Shown here piece after piece: positions 13,382 to 19,893 of a stretch of DNA of 25,891 nucleotides. The notes beneath the pieces are model-generated. The model ran no database searches, was not told where the DNA came from, and worked only from the letters and a program-made list of their open reading frames with translations. The translations under genes and the position numbers were made by a program. Source of the DNA: CAZVCJ01 sp964625745 (GTDB taxonomy: Bacteria > Chloroflexota > Anaerolineae > VGOG01). The DNA is taken from assembly GCA_964625745.1 (NCBI GenBank), contig CAZVCJ010000045.1:1-25891 (forward strand). Reading direction: 5' to 3'. The stretch's first letter is position 1; the number at the start of each line of letters is the position of its first letter.

Positions 13382-14416
13382 TCAATATCCATACAACTCG
13401 TGAATCAGTTCGCTCATCAGGCTAGACACGTAACGGACGACAGAGATGGCTCGCCGGTAGGGCATGCGTCGTGGGCCTAGAACCCCCAGATCGCCCGTGG
13501 CCTGGCTGACCACGCCATACCGGGACAGCACCAGGCTGCAATCGCTCAGCTCCTCCCAGGGTCCCTCCCCCCCGATGATGACCTGCACGCCGCCCGCGGC
13601 CGGGGCCAGAACATCGGCCAGGACGATTTCCAGAAAGCTGCTCTCCTCGAAAAGCTCGAAGACCTGGCGAGCGCTTTGGCCCTCGGCGAACTCAGGCTGT
13701 TGCAGGATGTTGATCAGGCCGTCGCGGTAGACCTCGCTGCGGGCACGCTCATCTAATGGCCCCATCATCTCCGTCACCAACTCCCCCACCTGGGCCTCCA
13801 GAGGAGTCAGGTGCACCAGTTGGGTCACGACCCCATCGGCAGCCAAGCCATCGAAGTGCTCGTTCAGGTGACTGGCCAGCCGGCTCAATTCCTCTTGAGA
13901 TATCGGCCGAGGCAGAGTCAGGACTCTCTGCTTGACTGTCCCCCCTCGAAGGACCAGAACCACCAGGGCCAACGAATCGTGGATGGAAATCAGCTCCAGG
14001 TGTTTGAAAACACGCTGAGCAGTAGTGGCTGGGGCCGTGATCCACGCCACGCTCTGCGCAGCCTGAGCCAGTACCGACGCCGAGAGCCTCAGCCATTGGT
14101 CCATCTCAGGGCGCACCTGGTGGAATTGGTGGCGGATCATGCACCGCTCAGCCAGGGGCATCTCTGTCTCCCCTAAGAGGCGTTCGACGAAATAGCGATA
14201 GCCCTGGTCAGTGGGGACACGCCCGGCCGAGGTGTGCGGGTGAGTCAGGTATCCGAACTCCTCTAAATGGGCCATCTCGTTGCGCACCGTGGCCGCGCTG
14301 ATGCCCAGGCCATAAGCCTCGACGATGACCTTTGAGCTAATGGGCGTGGCTGCAGCTACATATTCCCGTATCACCAGGCCCAATATGGCCTGTTGTCTGG
14401 CTGTCAAATCTTGCAT
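13382..14416 (-). CDS. hrcA: Heat-inducible transcription repressor HrcA
   Basis: This 344-residue repressor binds CIRCE operators and is kept active by GroEL in known systems. The N-terminal winged helix spans about 1-80 (LTARQQAILGLVIREYV, ISAATVRNEMAHLEEFGYL, HTSAGRVPTDQGYRYFV), followed by the GAF-like dimerisation part (VIIGGE near 275, LGVLGPRRMPYRRAISVVRYVS near the end). The length matches the family. The start is ATG 14416 with a weak AGGGCGA signal. It is the first gene of the operon and lies about 120 bases downstream of a perfect CIRCE, so it represses itself and the chaperone genes. Confidence 0.97.
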   Translation of the reverse strand: MQDLTARQQAILGLVIREYVAAATPISSKVIVEAYGLGISAATVRNEMAHLEEFGYLTHPHTSAGRVPTDQGYRYFVERLLGETEMPLAERCMIRHQFHQVRPEMDQWLRLSASVLAQAAQSVAWITAPATTAQRVFKHLELISIHDSLALVVLVLRGGTVKQRVLTLPRPISQEELSRLASHLNEHFDGLAADGVVTQLVHLTPLEAQVGELVTEMMGPLDERARSEVYRDGLINILQQPEFAEGQSARQVFELFEESSFLEIVLADVLAPAAGGVQVIIGGEGPWEELSDCSLVLSRYGVVSQATGDLGVLGPRRMPYRRAISVVRYVSSLMSELIHELYGY

Positions 14417-14453
14417 GATGTATCTCGCCCTGGAATTATGCTATGAGCTCCAA

Positions 14454-14496
14454 GGCCCGTCCCCGGGCCGTCAAGGCCGCGCCCGAGGACGGGGCT
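14454..14496 (-). other. GC-rich hairpin in the hrcA leader
   Basis: Between CIRCE and hrcA, GCCCCGTCCTCGGGCGCGGC and GACGGCCCGGGGACGGGCC form a long imperfect stem (about 16 pairs, two-base loop) in the leader RNA. No U-run follows, so it is not a plain terminator. It might stabilise the transcript or modulate hrcA translation. No function can be assigned from sequence alone. Confidence 0.5.
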
Positions 14497-14538
14497 AGAG
14501 CCTTGTATCAGAACTTCAGATCTCGCTAGCGGGAGCTC

Positions 14539-14565
14539 TTAGCACTCTAATATCGAGAGTGCTAA
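14539..14565. promoter_or_regulatory. CIRCE operator (HrcA binding site)
   Basis: TTAGCACTC (14539-14547), nine bases, then GAGTGCTAA (14557-14565): a perfect match to the CIRCE consensus TTAGCACTC-N9-GAGTGCTAA. It begins five bases beyond the -10 box of the hrcA promoter, so HrcA bound here would cover the transcription start. Confidence 0.97.
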
Positions 14566-14570
14566 AAGAA

Positions 14571-14599
14571 ATGATACCACGAAGTGCCTGTCCTGTCAA
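14571..14599 (-). promoter_or_regulatory. Promoter of the hrcA heat-shock operon
   Basis: On the minus strand TTGACA (14594-14599), 17 bases, TATCAT (14571-14576). The -35 box is perfect and the -10 has one mismatch. The start of transcription falls near 14563, inside CIRCE. This is a housekeeping-sigma promoter controlled by repression. Confidence 0.88.
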
Positions 14600-14643
14600 A
14601 TACTCTACCGTGAGGCTGAGGATTCAATTCAAAGGCAAGCTAT

Positions 14644-14672
14644 TTGGACAAAGAGGCAAATGAGTGTATAAT
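14644..14672 (+). promoter_or_regulatory. Promoter of the solute-binding protein gene
   Basis: TTGGAC (14644-14649), 17 bases, TATAAT (14667-14672) on the plus strand. Transcription would start near 14679. It is divergent from the hrcA promoter, with about 45 bases between the two -35 boxes. The site rules out the GTG at 14664 as a translation start, since that codon overlaps the -10 box. Confidence 0.75.
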
Positions 14673-14730
14673 AATCGCGTGCTTGTCCCTCGAATGATGG
14701 TTGAAGATAACCCCAGCGGTCCAGGAGAAG

Positions 14731-14760
14731 ATGCAGTGGAAAATGCAGCGCCCCCAATGA
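14731..14760 (+). other. Possible nine-codon leader frame
   Basis: ATG CAG TGG AAA ATG CAG CGC CCC CAA TGA is preceded by AGGAG (14723-14727) at short spacing. Its TGA overlaps the ATG at 14757 as ATGA. It could couple translation to the lipoprotein start or be chance. Confidence 0.25.
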
Positions 14761-16106
14761 TCGGGCAGCCTGAGCCATTAGCTAAGCTCCCCCCCAAGAT
14801 GACAACACTTCTGTGCCTGGCCTTGTTGCTGGCGACGGTAGGGCTGGCCGGATGTAACCTCTTGCCTGAGTTGTCCTTATCCTCCCAAGAGGAAAAACCG
14901 ACCGCTACCGCCGCGCCCGGGGCGATAACGCCAGCGGTATCCCCTACCACCGCGCCCCCTACGGTAGTCTCCTCTGCCATCACTCTGACCCTCTGGACGA
15001 CGGAGGCTTTCTTCCCCACCGAGGATGATGGCAGCGGACAAGTCCTGGCTCAGCAGTGGCAGGCTTTCGAAGTTGCTCATGCTAACGTGACCATTGAGTA
15101 CGTCCTCAAGAAACCGTATGGTAAGGGGGGCATCCTCGATTTTCTCAGCACTGCTCGCGCAGCGGCTCCCACGGTGTTGCCTGATCTGGTGATCCTGGAC
15201 GCCCTGGAGCTGGATGAGGCGGCCGAGGCCGGACTGATCCAACCTCTGGATGACCTTGTATCGAGCGAAGTGCAACAGGCCCTTTTCCCCTTCGCCCGGC
15301 GCAGCTTCGACGGGCAGTTGATGGGTCTCCAGTTTGAGGCCGATATCGAACACCTCATCTACAACACTAACAAGGTAGATAGCCCACCGATAACCTGGAG
15401 AGAGGTGCTCTCCGACAGCGTCGCCTATATCTTTCCCGCCGGCGGAGAGGGCAGCCTGGTCAACGATGCCTTTCTGATCCAATACCTGGCGGCGGATGGG
15501 CGGCTTCTTGACGAAAACGGCGAGCCTGCGCTCGACAAAGATGCTTTGGTCGAGGTGCTCCAGTTCTACGCTGACGGCCTGGAGGCAGGGGCCATTCCGC
15601 CCTCGGTGCTGGAGTTCGTGGACCTGGATGATTGCTGGGTCGTGTACGTGTCGGCCCAGGCGGCACTGTCCAACGTCAGCTCTGACAGGTACCTGGCGGA
15701 TAGGGGACTGCTCAAGAATACCGCCTTTGCCGCTATCCCCACCCGTGATGGCGATGTGGTCACCTTGAGCCAGGGGTGGGCTTTGGCCATAGTGACGGAG
15801 GACCCCAGCCGACAGGCGGCCGCCGTCCAGCTCATCGAGTGGCTGCTGGAGCCGGAGAACAACGCCAACTGGAACCTGGCAGCCGGACATCTGCCCACCC
15901 GCCAGGCGGCTTTCGACCACCTGGGCACGGAGGATAAATACTTCCCCTTCGCGCGACAGCAGTTGGCAGATGTGTACCCTCGACCTACGGACCCTGCCTA
16001 CGAGAAGATAAGCCGGGCCCTGCAAAGGGCCGTTCAAGACGTCTTGCAAGGCGAGGTTTCCCCCGAAGAGGCAGCCGAAACAGTCATAGCCGTTGTTGAA
16101 CAGTGA
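14757..16106 (+). CDS. Family 1 extracellular solute-binding lipoprotein (sugar ABC type)
   Basis: This protein of about 449 residues would be exported and lipid-anchored. A signal peptide with lipobox LAGC ends at Cys33 (counting from ATG 14757). A Thr/Ala/Pro linker follows, then the mature fold starting ITLTLWTTEAF. It also has LPDLVILDALELDEAAEAGLIQPLDD, LMGLQFEADIEHLIYNTNK, the WALAIVTEDPSRQAAAVQLIEWLLEPENNANW segment and HLPTRQAAFD, typical of sugar-binding proteins of ABC importers. ATG codons at 14694 and 14697 are in-frame alternatives; 14757 keeps two lysines before the hydrophobic core. No permease or ATPase gene is adjacent, so the transporter partners must lie elsewhere or be lost. 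Substrate unknown. Confidence 0.87.
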   Translation: MIGQPEPLAKLPPKMTTLLCLALLLATVGLAGCNLLPELSLSSQEEKPTATAAPGAITPAVSPTTAPPTVVSSAITLTLWTTEAFFPTEDDGSGQVLAQQWQAFEVAHANVTIEYVLKKPYGKGGILDFLSTARAAAPTVLPDLVILDALELDEAAEAGLIQPLDDLVSSEVQQALFPFARRSFDGQLMGLQFEADIEHLIYNTNKVDSPPITWREVLSDSVAYIFPAGGEGSLVNDAFLIQYLAADGRLLDENGEPALDKDALVEVLQFYADGLEAGAIPPSVLEFVDLDDCWVVYVSAQAALSNVSSDRYLADRGLLKNTAFAAIPTRDGDVVTLSQGWALAIVTEDPSRQAAAVQLIEWLLEPENNANWNLAAGHLPTRQAAFDHLGTEDKYFPFARQQLADVYPRPTDPAYEKISRALQRAVQDVLQGEVSPEEAAETVIAVVEQ

Positions 16107-16117
16107 AGGGTTGGACG

Positions 16118-16234
16118 ATGTTTAATACGCTCGAAGAAGCGCGACACTACGTAGAACAGAACGACGTACAGATGATTGACCTAAAGTTCACCGACCTGTG
16201 GGGGCGCTGGCATCACCTCACTATCCCCCAATGA
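16118..16234 (+). pseudogene. glnA: Truncated glutamine synthetase N terminus (38 codons)
   Basis: An ATG 11 bases after the solute-binding gene opens a 38-codon frame: MFNTLEEARHYVEQND, VQMIDLKFTDLWGRWHHL, TIPQ and stop. This is the beginning of the beta-grasp domain of type I glutamine synthetase (VDLKFTDLxGRWHHLTIP). The remaining roughly 400 residues, with all catalytic motifs, are absent. The frame ends 28 bases before a strong hairpin. It is most simply the stump left by a deletion. A ribosome-binding-like AAGGG lies upstream, so a short peptide may still be made. Confidence 0.8.
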
Positions 16235-16262
16235 CCATCAAATCATCAGGCCACAAGCGTAC

Positions 16263-16293
16263 GGCCCGGCGAACTGCCGGGCCTTCGTTGTCT
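16263..16293 (+). terminator. Rho-independent terminator
   Basis: GGCCCGGC, loop GAACT, GCCGGGCC (16263-16283): a perfect 8 bp GC stem followed by TTCGTTGTCT. It closes the plus-strand unit of the solute-binding gene and the glnA stump and lies about 50 bases before the end of the convergent MFS gene. Confidence 0.72.
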
Positions 16294-16344
16294 CTGGCAC
16301 CTGCTTGACTTGATTGCACTCAGGATAGCGGTGGGGTGCTTATG

Positions 16345-17610
16345 CTACTGGTTGCTGGCCACTACCTTTGCGGCCCCCTGGAGGGTGTAATATGCGGCCA
16401 CGCCAGCGACGATGGTGATGACGCCAGCCGCTATAAAGACGGCCTGCACGCCGATCAGGTCGCCGAAGAGACCAGAGAGGATCATGGAGGCGCTGGAGGA
16501 AGCACCGATGACCATGGCCACCGCGCTTCCCACCCGCCCCCGCTTCTCATCAGGGACTAGAGATTGGGTCAGCGTGGCCAGGGAAGCACGAGCAGCGACA
16601 ATGCTCAGGCCAATGATGGCTATGGCGACCAGGACGAGGGGATAACTGGGAACCACAGCGAAGGCAATGATGGCCAGCCCTAAGATCACCATACAGGCCC
16701 CCACCACCTGATTGGTACGCACATTAGAAGTAAAGCGGCCGATCACCACCCCACCCATCACTACCCCCAGCCCTTGAAATGCATAAAGAAAACCAAATCC
16801 TTCGGCACCCATACCCAACACTTCTTTTAAATAGACTATCCCCAAAACCATGATGGCTCCGAAGCCCAGGGTGGCCACAGCCGTGGTGATCATAACGTGG
16901 AGAAGAGGGGAGCTGCGCCTGATGAAAAGCAACCCTTCCACCAGTTGATTCCAGATGACCCGCGTTTTGATCTTGCCGGAGTTAGAGTTCATTCGTGGTA
17001 TGGTCATGGTGGCGATGGTCACAGCAGACACGGCGAAGCTGAAGGAGTCGAAGACGAACGCGGAGGCCGGGCCCAGCCAGCCAATGACCAAGCCAGCTAT
17101 TGATGCGCCCAGGATGACAGCAATGATCTGGCTGGCCTGTATCAGGGCATTGGCCGTGAGCAGGATTCCGCTGCTGACGATGTTGGGAATGATGGCATTG
17201 CGGGCCGGGTTAAAGAAGAGGCCCACCGTGGCCATCACGAAGGCAACAATGTAAAGTATGTACAACTGATCCGCCCGATGGATGAAGAGGAGGGCGAGGA
17301 CTGCCAGACCGCGTATGATGTCGGAAACAATCATCACCAGCTTGCGGTCCAGGCGATCAACGAAGACCCCGCCGATCAGGCCCAAGAAAAGCTGGGGCAA
17401 GGTGGCCACCACGGCCAGCACTCCCAGAGCCAAAGGCGAGTCTGTCAGAGTATTGATAACAAATAGAATGGCGACAATGACGAAACTGTCGCCTATCTGG
17501 GAGAGGAGTTGTCCTATCCACAGGGCGCAAAAATCGCTATTGCGAAATGCGCTGACGATGGCAGCCCGGTCTCCCAGAAGCTCTTGTGTTTGAGGCTGCT
17601 TTGAACTCAT
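16345..17610 (-). CDS. MFS transporter (MFS_3/EntS-like exporter)
   Basis: This 421-residue polytopic membrane protein has about 12 hydrophobic helices. The N-terminal block FRNSDFCALWIGQLLSQIGDSF and the loop GGVFVDRLDRKLVMIVSD between helices 2 and 3 (the MFS motif A equivalent, DRxxRK) place it in the MFS_3 group, which includes enterobactin and macrolide-type exporters. The substrate is not predictable; drug or metabolite efflux is the usual role. The start at ATG 17610 has AGGAG about ten bases upstream. It is the last gene of the sigA-adoK-MFS run, 25 bases after the kinase. A function linked to nucleoside export would be guesswork. Confidence 0.9.
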   Translation of the reverse strand: MSSKQPQTQELLGDRAAIVSAFRNSDFCALWIGQLLSQIGDSFVIVAILFVINTLTDSPLALGVLAVVATLPQLFLGLIGGVFVDRLDRKLVMIVSDIIRGLAVLALLFIHRADQLYILYIVAFVMATVGLFFNPARNAIIPNIVSSGILLTANALIQASQIIAVILGASIAGLVIGWLGPASAFVFDSFSFAVSAVTIATMTIPRMNSNSGKIKTRVIWNQLVEGLLFIRRSSPLLHVMITTAVATLGFGAIMVLGIVYLKEVLGMGAEGFGFLYAFQGLGVVMGGVVIGRFTSNVRTNQVVGACMVILGLAIIAFAVVPSYPLVLVAIAIIGLSIVAARASLATLTQSLVPDEKRGRVGSAVAMVIGASSSASMILSGLFGDLIGVQAVFIAAGVITIVAGVAAYYTLQGAAKVVASNQ

Positions 17611-17635
17611 AAACTGTCGGACTCCTACTGATTCG

Positions 17636-18595
17636 CTACAGCAGCGCGTCCAGTTCCTGGTCGTCGTCGAAGTGCTCGCGGAAGCGGGCGACGAAGTCAG
17701 CCAGGGTGTAGCGGTGGCTTTGCGGGCCAGGTTGCTCCAGGACGTAGGTAGCTGCCAGCGTCCCCATCCGTCCCGCCAGGCCCCAGGAGAGACCCAGAGC
17801 CAGTCCCCTGATCAGCCCCGCACGGAAGGCATCCCCGATCCCGGTAGGGTCTTCGGCCCGCTGGGGGGGCACCGCCGGGATGTCGTAGACGCCCCCTCCT
17901 GCCCAGATGCGCGCCCCCTCCGCCCCCAACGTGACGACGCAGGCGCGGGACGGAGCGTAGCGGATCGCTTCGGCGCTCAGGCCGGTCTTCTCCCGCAATA
18001 GTTCGAACTCGTAGTCGTTGACCACCAGCAAGCTGCACCCTTCAAGCCCCTCCCGCAGATCCTCGCCAGCGAGGCGGACAATCTGCTGGCTGGGGTCGTA
18101 CAGGTAGGGTATACCCAGTTCCTGGCACTCGGCGGGGTACTTCACCATTGCCTGAGGGTCGTTTGGGGAAATGACGGCCAGGTCAATCTCGTCAGTCTCT
18201 AAGTCGTGGAAGGAAAGCTCCCGGGCGCGGGCCATCGCACCGGTGTAGAAACTGGCGATCTGATTGCCGCCCTGGTCAGTGTTGACAAAGAACGAGGCGG
18301 TGAACAGATTGGGTTCATAGCGGATGAGCGAGGTATCCACCCCTTGCTTTTCCAGCCATTGTCGGTATTCGCCGAAGTCCTGCCCCACCGTGGCCATAAC
18401 CCGCGGCCGCTCGCCCAGTAGAGCCAGGTTATAGGCGATGTTGGTCGCGCAGCCCCCTCGTTGCCGCCGCATCTCGTCCACCAGGAAACTGAGAGAGATG
18501 CGGTCCAGTTGATCGGGCAGGATGTACTCGACGAAGTAGCCCGGAAAAGTCATCAGATAATCGTAGGCGATGGAACCGGTAACAACAATGTTCAT
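17636..18595 (-). CDS. PfkB-family kinase, adenosine kinase-like
   Basis: This sugar/nucleoside kinase of about 319 residues phosphorylates its substrate with ATP. It opens MNIVVTGSIAYDYLMTFPGYF and has SLSFLVDEMRRQRGGCATNIAYNLALLG (PfkB signature 1) and DPTGIGDAFRAG near residue 255 (signature 2 with the catalytic Asp). YPAECQELGIPYLYDPSQQ and VNDYEFELLREKTG closely resemble the mycobacterial adenosine kinase AdoK, as I remember it. ATG 18595 is preferred over the TTG at 18607 because it fits that family's start; it lies 14 bases after the sigma gene stop. Adenosine salvage to AMP is the likely role, with other sugars possible. Confidence 0.85.
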   Translation of the reverse strand: MNIVVTGSIAYDYLMTFPGYFVEYILPDQLDRISLSFLVDEMRRQRGGCATNIAYNLALLGERPRVMATVGQDFGEYRQWLEKQGVDTSLIRYEPNLFTASFFVNTDQGGNQIASFYTGAMARARELSFHDLETDEIDLAVISPNDPQAMVKYPAECQELGIPYLYDPSQQIVRLAGEDLREGLEGCSLLVVNDYEFELLREKTGLSAEAIRYAPSRACVVTLGAEGARIWAGGGVYDIPAVPPQRAEDPTGIGDAFRAGLIRGLALGLSWGLAGRMGTLAATYVLEQPGPQSHRYTLADFVARFREHFDDDQELDALL

Positions 18596-18609
18596 GTTGA
18601 TCAACAAGG

Positions 18610-19797
18610 TTAGCCGAGATAGGTCTTCAGTTGGCGGCTACGCCGGGGGTGACGCAGCTTGCGCAAAGCTTCACCCTCGATTTGGCGGATGCGTTCTCTG
18701 GTCAGGCCGAATTTCTGCCCCACTTCCTCCAGGGTATAGTTGTGTCCGTCCTGGAGGCCAAAGCGCAGCCGCAGGATCCGCGCCTCCCTGGGACTGAGGG
18801 TACCCAAAACGTCCCCCATTGTCTCTGCCAGCAGGTGTTGGTAGGCCGCTTCAGAGGGAGCAACGATCTTCTCGTCTTCGATGAAGTCTCCCAGTTCGTT
18901 GTCCTCCTCCTCGCCCACCGGTCTCTCTAAGGAGATGGGGCGTCGTGAGGCCCTGAGTATCCACTGCACCTTCTCCGGCTCCAGTGCGACCTCTTCAGCT
19001 ATCTCTTCCGGACTGGGCTGGCGCCCCATCTCCTGTTCCAATTCTCGCGCTACCCGGTATAGTTTTCGGATGCGGTCGCTCATGTGAACTGGGACGCGGA
19101 TGGTTCGCCCTTGCTCGGCCAGGGCCCTGGTGATGGACTGTCTGATCCACCAAGTGGCGTAGGTAGACAAGCGATGGCCTCGATGGTGGTCGAACTTCTC
19201 GACGGCCTTCATCAAGCCGAGGTTACCTTCCTGGATAAGGTCCAGGAAGGGCACCCCATGGCCCAGATATCTCTTGGCTATACTAACCACCAGCCTGGTG
19301 TTGGCCTTGATGAGATGCTGGCGGGCCTCTTCACCCCGCTCGATTTTCCGCATCAGGCTCTCCCTTTCCTCAGGGTCATGGCCGTCTTTAGCAAGGCGTC
19401 GCTGGGCCAATCGTCCATACTCCAGTTGCTGAGCCAGCTCCTGTTCCTGCTCGGGTGTTAGCAGAGGCACGCGGGCCATTTCCTTAAGATATAGGGTGAT
19501 GGTGTCATCGGCAGCAATCTCGCTCAGGTCAAGGACCCCCTCCATATCCTCCACCAAGGCCGATGCCTCTCCCATCTCTGCCTTCTTCCTTTCTTCTTCG
19601 GCCTCCTCCTCGCTTTCGTAGATTTCAATGTCCTGGTCATGGAGGTATACGAAGAGTTCTTCCAGTTGGGGAAGGTCCTTCTCAGCCTGGGGAAAGGCCT
19701 CTAATATCTCGGTAGAGGTGATATACCCTCGCTTACTGGCCTTCTTCAGCAACTCTTGCGTTGTATTCGGTTCTTCTTGACGTTTTGATTGGGCCAT
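18610..19797 (-). CDS. rpoD: RNA polymerase primary sigma factor (RpoD/SigA type)
   Basis: This 395-residue sigma-70 group factor has a short region 1.1-like N terminus (12-60), an acidic linker, region 1.2 (DDTITLYLKEMARVPLLTPEQEQELA, 97-122) and region 2 with RLVVSIAKRYLGHGVPFLDLIQEGNLGL and KFDHHRGHRLSTYATWWIRQSITRA (168-225), which binds the -10 element. It also has region 3 (about 240-310) and region 4.2 (TLEEVGQKFGLTRERIRQIEGEALRKLR, 355-382). It should recognise TTGACA/TATAAT promoters such as those seen in this window. Size and region 1.1 favour the housekeeping role, although a group 2 paralogue cannot be excluded. It has its own promoter just after yifB. Confidence 0.94.
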   Translation of the reverse strand: MAQSKRQEEPNTTQELLKKASKRGYITSTEILEAFPQAEKDLPQLEELFVYLHDQDIEIYESEEEAEEERKKAEMGEASALVEDMEGVLDLSEIAADDTITLYLKEMARVPLLTPEQEQELAQQLEYGRLAQRRLAKDGHDPEERESLMRKIERGEEARQHLIKANTRLVVSIAKRYLGHGVPFLDLIQEGNLGLMKAVEKFDHHRGHRLSTYATWWIRQSITRALAEQGRTIRVPVHMSDRIRKLYRVARELEQEMGRQPSPEEIAEEVALEPEKVQWILRASRRPISLERPVGEEEDNELGDFIEDEKIVAPSEAAYQHLLAETMGDVLGTLSPREARILRLRFGLQDGHNYTLEEVGQKFGLTRERIRQIEGEALRKLRHPRRSRQLKTYLG

Positions 19798-19848
19798 TGG
19801 CTGGTTTGTTCTCGCTCTAGCTAAATCGTTCAGTCTAATCTTTTTACT

Positions 19849-19877
19849 ACTATATCATACATCGAGCATATTATCAA
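19849..19877 (-). promoter_or_regulatory. Promoter of the sigma factor gene
   Basis: On the minus strand TTGATA (19872-19877), 17 bases, TATAGT (19849-19854). It lies in the 96-base gap between yifB and the sigma gene, about 50 bases before the sigma ATG, in an AT-rich stretch that stands out from its surroundings. Confidence 0.65.
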
Positions 19878-19893
19878 GTTTGGTCCCGAGGCA

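Noticed and set aside
14877..16049. 390-codon minus-strand frame opposite the solute-binding gene
   Set aside because: It is antisense to a protein with a lipobox and family motifs; no start signal or recognisable domain.
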